Shown here piece after piece: positions 23,264 through 32,767 of a stretch of 44,768 nt of DNA. How positions within the stretch are numbered: the first letter of the stretch is position 1; the number at the start of each line of letters is the position of its first letter. The translations under genes were made by a program, and so were the position numbers. The DNA lies in the NCBI GenBank assembly GCA_947373105.1, contig CANBWK010000012.1, positions 1 to 44,768 of the forward strand, given 5' to 3'. Under the pieces are notes generated by a model. It was not told where the DNA came from. It did no database searches and saw only the letters and a list, made by a program, of their open reading frames with translations. This DNA comes from Comamonadaceae bacterium. GTDB taxonomy: Bacteria; Pseudomonadota; Gammaproteobacteria; Burkholderiales; Burkholderiaceae_C.

Positions 23264-25039
23264 ATGCCATTGACCCTCGAACAACTCAACAGTGCCAGCC
23301 GTGAAGAGGCCGCTCTCATGCTTGATGGCCTGTACGAACACTCGCCTTGGATTTCAGAGCAGGTGATCAACGAACGCCCTTTCAAATCGTTGGCACACCT
23401 CAAATATGCGATGACCGAAGTGCTTGCACACGCCGGGCGCGATGCGCAACTCAGCTTGATCCGCGCCCACCCCGAGTTGGCAGGCAAGGCCATGGTCAGC
23501 AAATCACTGACTGCTGAATCAACTCACGAACAGGCCCAAGCTGGCCTGACCCAGTGCACGCCAGATGAGTTTGCCAAGATCCAAAAACTCAACGCCAACT
23601 TCAACGCCAAGTTCGGCTGGCCGTTTATTCTTGCGGTGCGGGGTCCGCGTGGCGTGGGTCTGAACAAGCAGCAAATCATCAACGCTTTTGAGCGCCGCTT
23701 GCAAGGCCACCCTGAGTTTGAAATGCTGGAGTGTCTGCGCAACATCCACCGCATCGTCGAGATTCGCTTGAACGATAAATTTGCAGCAGAACCTGTGCAA
23801 GGCCATCAAGTTTGGGACTGGCAAGAGCAACTGGCGCAGCACAGCGATCCGGGCTTTGCGCAAGTGGGTCAATTGACCGTGACTTACCTCACCGATGCCC
23901 ACCGCGCCTGTGCTCAAGACATAAGCCGCCAGATGCAAGCGTGTGGCTTTGACGAAGTCAGCATCGATGCCGTAGGCAACGTGGTGGGTCGTTACCATCC
24001 AGCCGCTTCAGATGGCAAATACCTGCTGACCGGAAGCCATTACGACACCGTGCGCAATGGCGGAAAATACGACGGTCGGTTGGGTTTCTTTGTGCCCATG
24101 GCCTGCGTCCAAGCGTTGCAGCAGCAAAACAAGCGACTGCACTTTGGCATTGAAGTTGTGGCTTTTTCGGAAGAAGAGGGGCAACGTTACCGCGCCACGT
24201 TTTTGGGCTCTGGCGCTTTGATAGGCGACTTCAAACCAGAGTGGTTAGAACAACAAGACACAGACGGTATTTCCATGCGCCAAGCCATGGTGCATGCGGG
24301 TTTGCGTGTCGAAGACATTCCTCTTATCAGGCGCGACGCGGCACAGTATCTGGGCTTTGTCGAAGTGCATATCGAACAAGGACCGGTCCTCAATGAAATG
24401 AATTTGCCTTTGGGTGTGGTCACCTCCATCAACGGCAGTGTCCGTTTTTTGGCCAAGATCATTGGCACTGCCAGCCACGCAGGCACCACGCCCATGGACC
24501 GACGCCGAGACGCAGTCTCGGCCATGGCCGAACTGGCTTTGTACATGGAGCAACGCGCGGCGCAAGACGGCGATTCGGTGGCCACCATCGGCCAATTGAA
24601 CGTGCCCAATGGCTCCATCAATGTGGTGCCGGGAGTGTGTCAATTTTCAATGGACATGCGCGCACCGCGCGATGCCCAGCGCAATGCCTTGGTCAATGAT
24701 GTCCTGTCTCAACTGCATGCCATTTGCGAACGCCGCAGTGTCCGGCTGGAACTCGAAGAAACCATGCGCGTGGCTGCAGCGCCGAGCGCGCCAGCTTGGC
24801 AAGCGCGTTGGGAACAAGCCGTTCACGCAACCGGAATACCTGTCTTCAAGATGCCCAGCGGTGCAGGCCATGATGCGATGAAGCTCCACGAAGTCATGCC
24901 GCAAGCCATGCTGTTTGTACGCGGCGAAAACGCAGGCATCAGTCACAACCCCCTCGAATCGACGACCAGCGATGACATGCAATTGTGTGTCGACGCCTTC
25001 ACCCATGTTTTGCACCAACTGGAACAAGAAATTCAATGA
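23264..25039 (+). CDS. Bifunctional OHCU decarboxylase / allantoate amidohydrolase fusion (UraD-AllC)
   Basis: The 591-residue fusion covers two non-consecutive steps. The N-terminal UraD domain (1-172) decarboxylates OHCU to S-allantoin; His69 in IRAHPELAGK and Glu89 in STHEQAQAGL are its signature catalytic residues. The C-terminal M20 amidase domain (about 182-591) matches allantoate amidohydrolase, which releases ammonia and carbon dioxide from allantoate. Metal and active-site residues are His259 and Asp261 (GSHYDT), Asp270 (GKYDGRLG), FSEEEGQRY (Glu303-305) and HIEQGPVLNE. The true start is the ATG at 23264 (MPLTLEQLN); the upstream extension crosses a repeat. PuuE, encoded immediately before, performs the step between the two domains. 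The stop overlaps the next gene by 4 bp. Confidence 0.94.
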   Translation: MPLTLEQLNSASREEAALMLDGLYEHSPWISEQVINERPFKSLAHLKYAMTEVLAHAGRDAQLSLIRAHPELAGKAMVSKSLTAESTHEQAQAGLTQCTPDEFAKIQKLNANFNAKFGWPFILAVRGPRGVGLNKQQIINAFERRLQGHPEFEMLECLRNIHRIVEIRLNDKFAAEPVQGHQVWDWQEQLAQHSDPGFAQVGQLTVTYLTDAHRACAQDISRQMQACGFDEVSIDAVGNVVGRYHPAASDGKYLLTGSHYDTVRNGGKYDGRLGFFVPMACVQALQQQNKRLHFGIEVVAFSEEEGQRYRATFLGSGALIGDFKPEWLEQQDTDGISMRQAMVHAGLRVEDIPLIRRDAAQYLGFVEVHIEQGPVLNEMNLPLGVVTSINGSVRFLAKIIGTASHAGTTPMDRRRDAVSAMAELALYMEQRAAQDGDSVATIGQLNVPNGSINVVPGVCQFSMDMRAPRDAQRNALVNDVLSQLHAICERRSVRLELEETMRVAAAPSAPAWQARWEQAVHATGIPVFKMPSGAGHDAMKLHEVMPQAMLFVRGENAGISHNPLESTTSDDMQLCVDAFTHVLHQLEQEIQ

Positions 25040-26289
25040 CCGTGACAGCCCAACACTACGCACAACTTGACGCCTGGATCGACGCACACTTTGACGAGCA
25101 GATTCTCTTTCTGCAGGCGCTGGTGCAAGTACCCACTGATACGCCACCCGGCAACAATGCCCCACATGCCGAGCGCACGGCAGCGTTGCTTCAACCCATG
25201 GGCTTTCTGGCCGAAAAACACGCCGTACCAGAAGCCGACGTCAAGGCCTATGGCTTGGAATCCATTACCAACCTGATCGTGCGCCGAAAATACGGCGAAG
25301 GCAAAACCATCGCACTCAATGCGCACGGCGACGTGGTGCCCCCGGGCGATGGTTGGACCCACCCGCCTTATGGCGCTGAGATCGAGAACGGCGCGATATA
25401 CGGCCGCGCCACGGCAGTGAGCAAGTCAGACTTTTCCACCTTCACCTTTGCCACACGAGCGATTGAATCGCTTGGCCTGCCCTTGAAGGGCGGCGTGGAA
25501 CTGCACTTCACCTATGACGAAGAGTTTGGCGGGGAAATGGGCCCCGGCTGGCTGTTGGCCAAGGGTTTAACCAAACCAGATTTGATGATCGCGGCAGGCT
25601 TTAGCTACCAGGTCGTGACCGCACACAACGGCTGCCTGCAGATGGAAGTGACTGTCAACGGCGAGATGGCGCACGCGGCCATTCCCGACAGCGGCACGGA
25701 CGCGTTGCAAGGCGCGGTGCACATACTGAACGCGCTGCATGCTCTGAATACGCAGTACCTGCAGGTCACGTCGAAGGTCGAGGGCATTAGCCACCCCTAC
25801 CTGAACGTGGGCATGATTGAAGGCGGGACCAACACCAACGTGGTGGCCGGCAAAGTTGTCTTCAAACTCGACCGTCGCATGATCCCCGAAGAAAACCCGG
25901 CCGAAGTCGAAGCCAGCATCCGCCAGACCGTTGCCGACGCGGCCGCCAGTTTCAAGCCCCCACGCGGCGGCAAGCACCTCACGGTAGACGTGCGCCGCAT
26001 GCTGCTGGCCAACGCCATGAAGCCGCTGGCGGGCAACCAGCCCCTGGTCAACGCCATCCAAAAACACGGTGAGCAAGTCTTCGGCGAACCCATCCCCGCC
26101 CTGGGCACACCGCTGTACACCGACGTGCGCTTGTACGTGGAGCGCGGCATCCCCGGCGTGATCTATGGCGCAGGCCCGCGCACGGTGCGCGAGTCCAACG
26201 CCAAACGTTCAGATGAGCATGTGCAACTGGAAGACGTGCGACGCGCCACCAAGGTGGTAGCGCGAACGCTGTTGGATTTGTTGGGCTAA
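25036..26289 (+). CDS. M20/ArgE-like amidohydrolase paralogue with altered metal ligands
   Basis: The 417-residue protein starts at an ATG overlapping the uraD-allC stop (ATGA). The fold is M20: NAHGDVVPPGDGW (His97, Asp99), TYDEEFGG (Glu161, Glu162) and the dimerisation-domain motif MAHAAIPDSGTDA (His213) are present. By hand alignment the metal-bridging aspartate is Val128 (in GRATAVSKSD), the later Glu/Asp ligand is Gly188 (AAGFSYQ) and the final His ligand is Lys390 (NAKRSDEHV). It may use a different metal arrangement or have a different role. Translational coupling suggests action after allantoate, for example on ureidoglycine or ureidoglycolate. This is inference only. Confidence 0.8.
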   Translation: MTVTAQHYAQLDAWIDAHFDEQILFLQALVQVPTDTPPGNNAPHAERTAALLQPMGFLAEKHAVPEADVKAYGLESITNLIVRRKYGEGKTIALNAHGDVVPPGDGWTHPPYGAEIENGAIYGRATAVSKSDFSTFTFATRAIESLGLPLKGGVELHFTYDEEFGGEMGPGWLLAKGLTKPDLMIAAGFSYQVVTAHNGCLQMEVTVNGEMAHAAIPDSGTDALQGAVHILNALHALNTQYLQVTSKVEGISHPYLNVGMIEGGTNTNVVAGKVVFKLDRRMIPEENPAEVEASIRQTVADAAASFKPPRGGKHLTVDVRRMLLANAMKPLAGNQPLVNAIQKHGEQVFGEPIPALGTPLYTDVRLYVERGIPGVIYGAGPRTVRESNAKRSDEHVQLEDVRRATKVVARTLLDLLG

Positions 26290-26319
26290 TTCTGAGCCAT
26301 GTGCGACACAGCTCAGAAT
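26289..26319 (+). terminator. Hairpin at the end of the puuE-uraD/allC-M20 transcript
   Basis: ATTCTGAGC (26289-26297) pairs with GCTCAGAAT (26311-26319), and within the loop TGTG (26300-26303) pairs with CACA (26307-26310). It begins at the last base of the M20 stop codon. No T-run follows, so it may be a weak terminator or a 3'-end stabiliser. It marks a transcript boundary before the CoA-transferase gene. Confidence 0.55.
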
Positions 26320-26370
26320 GTTTAGAGCTTAAATTAAGGTCTATTTTTCAACCCGCATTGCGTTCAAACC

Positions 26371-27579
26371 ATGTCCCCTTTTTCTTCTAAATTGCCCTTG
26401 TCCGGTATTCGCGTTCTGGACTTGTCCCGCGTCTTCGCGGGCCCTTGGTGCGGCATGGTGCTGGGCGACTTTGGCGCAGAGGTTGTCAAAATTGAACATC
26501 CCGTGCGCGGGGACGATACGCGGGATTGGAGCATACGCATCGGGCAGACCGAATCGGCTTATTACAACAGCGTCAACCGCAACAAACGTTCGGTGACGGT
26601 CGACTTGCAAACCTCTGAGGGCCAGCAAATCGTTCGCGATCTGGCCCAGCACTGCGACGCTGTTTTACACAATTTTAAGTTCGGCGGACTGGACAAATTG
26701 GGTCTGGGCTATGAAGACATACGCAAAGTCAAGTCCGACATCATCTATTGCTCGATTTCAGGCTACGACCGCACTGGCAAAGAAGCCAAACGCCCTGGCT
26801 ACGACCTGGTGGTCCAAGGCGAAGCTGGATTAATGGCACTTAACGGTGAGGCCACACAACCTCCTTTGAAATTTGGCATGGCCGTGGTCGACATGTTCAC
26901 CGGCATGTACAGTGCGCAGGCGATTTTGGCAGCCTTGTTTGAAAGGCAAACCACCCAACAAGGCCGTCACATTGAAATGGCCTTGTTCGATTGCGGTCTG
27001 ATGATCACCTCTTACTGCGGCTTGGAAGCCATGGTCATGAACGAGGACCCGCCCCGCTACGGCAATGCCCACCCGTCCATCGTGCCCTATGGTGTCTTTG
27101 AAACTGCGGATGGCCCCGTGGTCATCACGGTGGGTAACAACGCGCAGTTTCACCGTTTTTGCAAAGAGGTCATTGACCGTGAAGACTTGGCAAACGATGC
27201 CCGCTTTAAAACCAATCTGGACCGGCGAACCCACCGGGACATATTGGTGCCCGAAATTTTGAATGAACTCAAAGCACGGCCAAGACAAATGCTTCTGCAA
27301 AAGCTCACGGCAGCAGGCATTCCCTGCGGCGAAGTACTGGGCTTGTTAGAAGCCTTGAATTCAGACCGCGTCAAAGCGGGGGGGTTGGTCACACAGCAGC
27401 CGCACCCTGTTGCCGGTGCGACACCGGTGCTGTCTTCACCTTACCGCTTTGATGGACAGCGCATGCCTGTTCGCATGCCACCGCCCGTGTTGGGCGAAGG
27501 TACGCAGGACATACTGAAAGATTGGTTGGGCTTGCCCAGCGAACGCATCAGTGAATTGAAAACCAAGGGCGTCATCTAA
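26371..27579 (+). CDS. CaiB/BaiF (class III) CoA-transferase family protein
   Basis: The 402-residue protein is a family III CoA-transferase, which moves CoA between carboxylic acids through an aspartyl intermediate. The N-terminus GIRVLDLSRVFAGPWCGMVLGD is diagnostic, followed by VKIEHPVRGDDTR and KSDIIYCSISGYDRTG. The probable catalytic aspartate is Asp174 in VVDMFTGMYSA, aligned by eye with the aspartate of formyl-CoA transferase. Length is typical. Its substrate is unknown, and it has no established place in purine breakdown. It lies between two purine transcripts with its own 80-bp upstream region. Confidence 0.9.
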   Translation: MSPFSSKLPLSGIRVLDLSRVFAGPWCGMVLGDFGAEVVKIEHPVRGDDTRDWSIRIGQTESAYYNSVNRNKRSVTVDLQTSEGQQIVRDLAQHCDAVLHNFKFGGLDKLGLGYEDIRKVKSDIIYCSISGYDRTGKEAKRPGYDLVVQGEAGLMALNGEATQPPLKFGMAVVDMFTGMYSAQAILAALFERQTTQQGRHIEMALFDCGLMITSYCGLEAMVMNEDPPRYGNAHPSIVPYGVFETADGPVVITVGNNAQFHRFCKEVIDREDLANDARFKTNLDRRTHRDILVPEILNELKARPRQMLLQKLTAAGIPCGEVLGLLEALNSDRVKAGGLVTQQPHPVAGATPVLSSPYRFDGQRMPVRMPPPVLGEGTQDILKDWLGLPSERISELKTKGVI

Positions 27580-27620
27580 ATCAAACCACAGGGTTTTCAC
27601 GCATTACAGCGCATTCTTTT

Positions 27621-27646
27621 TTGTATACACTTTGGGAGACAAAGCA
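27621..27646 (+). promoter_or_regulatory. Putative purine-regulon operator upstream of the NCS2 permease
   Basis: TGTATACA at 27622-27629 is followed by AGACAAAGCA at 27637-27646. Both elements and the 15-base offset are the same as at the puuD site. The centre is about 80 bp before the permease ATG, which has an AAGGAG ribosome binding site at 27692-27697. Confidence 0.65.
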
Positions 27647-27704
27647 GTACACACCCATCTGCTTTGGTTTTTCCCTTCCTATCTAAACCACAAGGAGACG
27701 CGCC

Positions 27705-29192
27705 ATGAGTTCGAGCATCCACCCCGTTGATGAGCGCTTGCCCACTGGCAAGCTTGCCGCTTTGGGTCTGCAGCATGTACTTGTGATGTACGCTGGCGCT
27801 ATTGCAGTTCCTTTGATAGTCGGACGAGCGCTCAAACTCAGCCCCCAAGAAGTGGCATATTTGATTTCCGCCGATTTGTTTTGCTGTGGTCTGGTCACCT
27901 TGATTCAATCTTTGGGTGCAACACAATGGTTTGGCATTCGCCTGCCCGTGATGATGGGAGTCACCTTCGCTTCAGTGGCGCCCATGGTGGCGATGGCCAA
28001 CAACAACCCCGGTGCAGCAGGTGCACAGTTGATCTTTGGCGCCATCATTGGTGCTGGCGTCATTTCGATATTGATAGCGCCCTTAGTTTCGCGCATGTTG
28101 CGCTTTTTCCCACCGGTGGTGACGGGCACCATCATTGCTGTGATCGGTATCAGCCTGATGCGCATTGGCATCAACTGGATTTTTGGTAATCCGGTTGGCC
28201 CGACTGCCCCAAGCATCGTTGCACCTGAACACAAACAATGGTTAGACGCCGCCACGGCTGCTGCGGGTGCACCAGGTTCCATTTTGCCTCTGCCCCCCAA
28301 AGACTTGGCTTTGATGGCCAAAATGCCAAACCCCAAATACGCAGACCTGACCGGCGTGGGCATTGCAGCCTTGGTGTTGGTCTCTATTTTGCTGATCGCC
28401 CGTTATGCCAAGGGTTTTGTGGCCAATATTTCGGTTTTGTTGGGTATTGTGATCGGCGGCGTAGTGGCCTCGGCCATGGGCTTGATGACCTTTGGCAAAG
28501 TAGGTAAAGCCGACTGGTTTGGCCTAATCATGCCCTTTAACTTTGGGGCGCCTATTTTTGATCCGGTATTGATCATCACCATGACGCTGGTGATGATTGT
28601 GGTGATGATCGAGTCCACCGGAATGTTTCTGGCTTTGGGCGAGATGACCGACCGGCAAGTGGATCAAGCCGCGCTGACCCGCGGCTTGCGGACCGATGGT
28701 TTGGGCACCCTGATTGGCGGTATTTTCAACACCTTTCCCTACACCAGCTTTTCGCAAAACGTGGGTTTGGTGGCGGTCACCGGTGTCAAGAGCCGATTTG
28801 TCTGCGTGGCCGGCGGGGTGATTCTGATTGCCTTGGGGCTGTTGCCCAAAATGGCAGCCTTGGTCGAGTCCTTGCCCACCGTGGTGTTGGGCGGCGCAGG
28901 TCTGGTGATGTTCGGTATGGTCGCTGCCACAGGTATTCGTATTTTGGGAGGGGTGGACTTCAAAAACAACCGCTTTAACGGGATTGTGGTTGCCATTTCG
29001 ATTGGCATCGGCATGATTCCACTGATTGCACCCAATTTCAAACAGTGGATGCCACACAACTTGCATCCCTTGATTGAGTCTGGCATTTTGCTTTCTTCGA
29101 TCAGCGCGGTCATTTTGAATCTGTTTTTCAATGGCCCCAGCGGGGACGACAGTGCAGCAATTGAAGCGGCCAAGCAAACCGAGGCGCATTGA
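27705..29192 (+). CDS. NCS2 family nucleobase:cation symporter, probable xanthine/urate type
   Basis: The 495-residue protein has about fourteen membrane helices. It starts with the family LGLQHVLVMYAGAIAVP helix (the QH pair) and carries the substrate motif QNVGLVAVTGVKSRF. A glutamine before the Asn in this motif is typical of xanthine and urate carriers, whereas uracil carriers usually have glutamate, so xanthine or urate is favoured. It imports the substrate with protons or sodium across the inner membrane. The upstream operator links it to puuD and hiuH. A good intrinsic terminator follows. Confidence 0.93.
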   Translation: MSSSIHPVDERLPTGKLAALGLQHVLVMYAGAIAVPLIVGRALKLSPQEVAYLISADLFCCGLVTLIQSLGATQWFGIRLPVMMGVTFASVAPMVAMANNNPGAAGAQLIFGAIIGAGVISILIAPLVSRMLRFFPPVVTGTIIAVIGISLMRIGINWIFGNPVGPTAPSIVAPEHKQWLDAATAAAGAPGSILPLPPKDLALMAKMPNPKYADLTGVGIAALVLVSILLIARYAKGFVANISVLLGIVIGGVVASAMGLMTFGKVGKADWFGLIMPFNFGAPIFDPVLIITMTLVMIVVMIESTGMFLALGEMTDRQVDQAALTRGLRTDGLGTLIGGIFNTFPYTSFSQNVGLVAVTGVKSRFVCVAGGVILIALGLLPKMAALVESLPTVVLGGAGLVMFGMVAATGIRILGGVDFKNNRFNGIVVAISIGIGMIPLIAPNFKQWMPHNLHPLIESGILLSSISAVILNLFFNGPSGDDSAAIEAAKQTEAH

Positions 29193-29225
29193 ATCTCGAC
29201 CCCTTTAGGTCCCACCCTTTAAGCC

Positions 29226-29256
29226 AAAAGCCAATTCTGCAGGATTGGCTTTTTTA
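29226..29256 (+). terminator. Intrinsic terminator after the NCS2 permease
   Basis: AAAGCCAAT pairs with ATTGGCTTT around the loop TCTGCAGG, and the descending arm runs into six T residues. It is a classical rho-independent terminator 34 bp after the permease stop. Confidence 0.85.
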
Positions 29257-29341
29257 ATCTCAAGAATGATGCTGCACAGAGGAAGAAAGCTGCAAATAGG
29301 TTACGCTTAGCAGTCCACCTGCCTAGAGACTGACGAATAAA

Positions 29342-31645
29342 ATGAACGAGAACCTCTCACCTGCCGAACACGCTTTGCGCGAAGCTGCCCGTGATTACCA
29401 CCGTTTTCCCACACGGGGGAAAATTTCGGTGACGCCCACCAAGCCCTTGTCCAATCAACGCGATTTGTCGCTCGCCTATTCACCTGGAGTGGCTTACCCT
29501 TGTTTGGACATTGAAGCCGACCCGTCCAAAGCGCACGAATACACCTCCCGTGGCAATTTGGTCGCCGTGATCACCAACGGCACTGCGGTACTGGGTTTGG
29601 GTGACATTGGCCCGCTGGCCGCCAAGCCCGTGATGGAAGGCAAAGCTTGTTTGTTCAAAAAATTTGCGGGCATTGATGTTTTTGACATCGAGCTGGCCGA
29701 GCGGGATCCTGACAAGTTGGTCGACATCATTGCCGCTATGGAGCCCACACTGGGGGGCATCAACTTAGAAGACATCAAAGCGCCCGAATGCTTCTATATT
29801 GAAAAGAAGCTGCGCGAGCGCATGAACATCCCGGTTTTTCATGACGACCAGCACGGCACTGCCATTATTTCAGCCGCAGCCATGCTCAACGGTCTGGAGT
29901 TGGTCGGCAAGGACATCGGCAACATCAAGCTCGCCGTGTCGGGTGCAGGTGCTGCGGCTATTGCATGTTTGGATGTGATGGTGGGCTTGGGTGTCAAGGT
30001 CGAGCATATTTTTGTATCTGACTCCAAAGGCGTGATTTACCAAGGCCGCCCTGGCGGTTATGACGAATCTAAAGCACGTTATGCGCAAAAAACCGAAGCA
30101 CGCACGCTGGCCGATGCGGTCAATGGTGCCGATGTGTTCTTGGGTTGCTCTGCACCCGGCGTGATGACGGTTGAAATGATCAAGACCATGGCACGCGATC
30201 CGATTATTTTGGCGCTGGCCAACCCTGAACCAGAAATACGGCCTGAATTGGCCAAGGCCGCCCGCCCAGATTGCATCATTGCCACGGGCCGTTCGGACTA
30301 CCCGAACCAGGTGAACAACGTTTTGTGTTTCCCCTACATTTTCAGGGGTGCTTTGGACTGCGGCGCGACCAAAATCACCGAAGCCATGAAGCTCGCCTGC
30401 GTGCGTCAGATCGCTGATTTGGCCAAAGCCGACATCAGTGAAGAAGTGGCGAGTGCTTATGAAGGCAAGGAACTGTCTTTTGGGCGCGACTACATCATTC
30501 CGACACCGTTTGACTCACGCCTGATCCTTCGCATAGCGCCGGCCGTAGCGCAGGCCGCTGCTGAATCCGGTGTGGCCACGCGCCCCATCACCGACATGGA
30601 TGCGTACCGCCAACAACTGCAAAGCTTTGTAACGCAAACCGGCATCTTGATGCAGCCCGTTTTCAATGCGGCCAAGGCCTTGTCAAAGGGTCTCGCCCGG
30701 GTCGCCTATGCCGACGGCGAAGACCAGCGCGCCTTGCGTGCCGCGCAGATGGCGATTGATGAAAAAGTGGCCCAGCCCATCTTGATCGGACGCCCCTCCG
30801 TCATTACCGCCCGCATCGAAAAAGCGGGCCTGCGCATGCGATTGGGCGTGGACGTACAAAACGTCAATCCTGAAGACGACCCTCGCTTTCGCCAATACTG
30901 GGAACATTACCATCACTTGATGAAACGCAGTGGCGCAACCCCTGATGTAGCCAAGGCTGCAGTCCGACGCTCCAACACCATCATTGGCTCACTGATGGTT
31001 TCACTCGGCGATGCAGACGCCATGATTTGCGGCCTGACAGGCAACTACATGACGCATTTGGAGCGCATCGACAGCATTTTGGGCAAACGTGCAGGCGCGA
31101 ACAACTACGCCGCCGTGAACGCCTTGATGACCAACCAGGGCCCGCTGTTCATCACCGACACTTATGTGAATGAAGACCCGAGCGCGGAACAACTGGCCGA
31201 GATCGCCGCCATGGCAGCGCTGGAAGTGCAGCGCTTTAACGTTGTACCTAAAGTGGCGTTCTTGTCGCACTCGAGCTACGGTTCCTCCAAGCGAGCCTCT
31301 GCACGCAAGATGCGCATGGCCCGTGACCTGTTTGTGGCGCAAAACCCGCATATTGAATGCGATGGTGAGTTACATGGCGATGCAGCGCTGCAGCCCGAAA
31401 TTCGCAGCGCCTATTTGGAAGACAGCACACTTTCTGGCTCGGCCAATTTGCTGGTCTGCCCGAATTTGGATTCAGCTAACATTCTTTACAACGTGCTGAA
31501 AACAACCACCAGTGGCGGGGTGACGGTTGGCCCTATCTTGATGGGTGCGGCCGGAACGGCACATATTCTCACGCCTGCTGCAACGGTTCGTCGTATCTTG
31601 AACATGACTGCATTGGCGGCTGCTCCCAATTCAGTTGCACGATAA
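29342..31645 (+). CDS. maeB: NADP-dependent malic enzyme with C-terminal phosphotransacetylase-like domain (MaeB)
   Basis: The 767-residue protein decarboxylates malate to pyruvate with NADP. The N-terminal malic domain shows [15 protein letters not shown] (Tyr46) and [11 protein letters not shown], the metal and substrate region [11 protein letters not shown] lies at 165-175, and the dinucleotide fold [10 protein letters not shown] at 201-210. The C-terminal domain (about 430-760) resembles phosphate acetyltransferase and is usually regulatory, binding acetyl-CoA. Length is normal for MaeB. It has its own 149-bp upstream region after the terminator and no visible purine operator. It may supply NADPH and pyruvate from glyoxylate-derived malate, but it is a housekeeping enzyme in many species. 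Confidence 0.95.
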   Translation: MNENLSPAEHALREAARDYHRFPTRGKISVTPTKPLSNQRDLSLAYSPGVAYPCLDIEADPSKAHEYTSRGNLVAVITNGTAVLGLGDIGPLAAKPVMEGKACLFKKFAGIDVFDIELAERDPDKLVDIIAAMEPTLGGINLEDIKAPECFYIEKKLRERMNIPVFHDDQHGTAIISAAAMLNGLELVGKDIGNIKLAVSGAGAAAIACLDVMVGLGVKVEHIFVSDSKGVIYQGRPGGYDESKARYAQKTEARTLADAVNGADVFLGCSAPGVMTVEMIKTMARDPIILALANPEPEIRPELAKAARPDCIIATGRSDYPNQVNNVLCFPYIFRGALDCGATKITEAMKLACVRQIADLAKADISEEVASAYEGKELSFGRDYIIPTPFDSRLILRIAPAVAQAAAESGVATRPITDMDAYRQQLQSFVTQTGILMQPVFNAAKALSKGLARVAYADGEDQRALRAAQMAIDEKVAQPILIGRPSVITARIEKAGLRMRLGVDVQNVNPEDDPRFRQYWEHYHHLMKRSGATPDVAKAAVRRSNTIIGSLMVSLGDADAMICGLTGNYMTHLERIDSILGKRAGANNYAAVNALMTNQGPLFITDTYVNEDPSAEQLAEIAAMAALEVQRFNVVPKVAFLSHSSYGSSKRASARKMRMARDLFVAQNPHIECDGELHGDAALQPEIRSAYLEDSTLSGSANLLVCPNLDSANILYNVLKTTTSGGVTVGPILMGAAGTAHILTPAATVRRILNMTALAAAPNSVAR

Positions 31646-31661
31646 TGGCACCGTTATTGCT

Positions 31662-31673
31662 TGATACGTATCA
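31662..31673. promoter_or_regulatory. Perfect 12-bp palindrome upstream of an ABC importer
   Basis: TGATACGTATCA is a perfect palindrome 33 bp before the binding-protein start codon and 16 bp after the malic enzyme stop. Its size and position suit a dimeric repressor site, for example of GntR or LacI type. It differs from the TGTATACA core, so a separate regulator is likely. Confidence 0.4.
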
Positions 31674-31706
31674 TCTTCCCGATTTCATTTGCACTGGAGC
31701 CTCAAA

Positions 31707-32744
31707 ATGAGCAAACGTTTCTTCCTCAAAGCCACCGCCATGCTGGCCGTTGTGACCGCCATGGGCACTGCCCATGCCCAGTCCACCCCAATTAAATTCC
31801 AATTGGACTGGCGCTTTGAAGGCCCAGCAGCCTTGTTTTTGACGCCTGTGGCCAAGGGTTATTTCAAAGACGCCAAGTTGGACGTCACGGTCGACGCAGG
31901 CAACGGCTCTGGCGGCGCGGTTACCCGTGTGGCTTCAGGTACCTATGACATGGGCTTTGCCGATCTGGCGGCCTTGATGGAGTTCCACGCCAATAACCCC
32001 GATGTGCCCAACAAACCCGTTGCGGTGATGATGGTGTACAACAACACGCCCGCATCGGTTATGGCTTTGAAGAAGTCAGGCATCAAGACACCGGCTGATT
32101 TGTCAGGCAAAAAATTAGGGGCCCCTGTGTTTGATGCGGGACGCCGTGCGTTCCCTATTTTTGCAAAAGCCAACGGGATCTCCAATGTCGCTTGGACTGC
32201 CATGGACCCGCCGCTGCGTGAAACCATGTTGGTGCGCGGGGATGTGGATGCCATCACCGGGTTTACGTTCACCTCCTTGCTGAATATCGAAGCGCGTGGC
32301 GTCAAAGCAGAAGACGTGACGGTTTTGCAATACCCTGACTTCGGCGTCAAGCTGTATGGCAACGCCATCATTGCATCACCCAAATTGATCAAAGAAAACC
32401 CAGCTGCTGTTAAAGCTTTCCTGGTCGCTTTCACCAAAGGTGCCAAGGATGTCATTACCAATCCGGCGGCTGCCATCAATGACGTCAAAGCACGCGACGG
32501 CATCATCAACGTCGAGTTGGAAACACGCCGCATGAAGTTGGCCATTGACACTGTTATCAACAGCCCTGACGCGCGCGAAGAAGGTTTCGGCCAGATCAAG
32601 GGCCCTCGCTTGAGCTTGATGGCCTCGCAAGTGTCGGACGCCTTCAACACCAAAACGCGCGTCAATCCGGAAACGATCTGGAATGGCAGTTTTCTGCCCA
32701 CGGCCAAAGAGCTGGACATCTTGCCCAAGCCCGCTAAAAAATAA
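31707..32744 (+). CDS. ABC transporter periplasmic substrate-binding protein (NMT1/THI5-SsuA/TauA family)
   Basis: The start is the ATG at 31707, with GGAG seven bases upstream; the frame also extends to a TTG at 31689. The 345-residue product has a signal peptide ending GTAHAQS, then IKFQLDWRFEGPAALFLTPVAKGYF, the NMT1-type opening. GGAVTRVASGTYDMGFADLAALM is the hinge and ligand region. Members bind thiamine precursors, sulfonates, nitrate or aromatic acids, so the ligand is open; a nitrogen compound or pyrimidine would suit the neighbourhood. ATPase and permease genes follow directly. Confidence 0.9.
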   Translation: MSKRFFLKATAMLAVVTAMGTAHAQSTPIKFQLDWRFEGPAALFLTPVAKGYFKDAKLDVTVDAGNGSGGAVTRVASGTYDMGFADLAALMEFHANNPDVPNKPVAVMMVYNNTPASVMALKKSGIKTPADLSGKKLGAPVFDAGRRAFPIFAKANGISNVAWTAMDPPLRETMLVRGDVDAITGFTFTSLLNIEARGVKAEDVTVLQYPDFGVKLYGNAIIASPKLIKENPAAVKAFLVAFTKGAKDVITNPAAAINDVKARDGIINVELETRRMKLAIDTVINSPDAREEGFGQIKGPRLSLMASQVSDAFNTKTRVNPETIWNGSFLPTAKELDILPKPAKK

Positions 32745-32767
32745 GCTACAACACACCCGCATTGCGC

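Noticed and set aside
27621-27704. Purine riboswitch in the permease leader
   Set aside because: The 5' region is short and shows no conserved purine aptamer core; control is better explained by the TGTATACA site.
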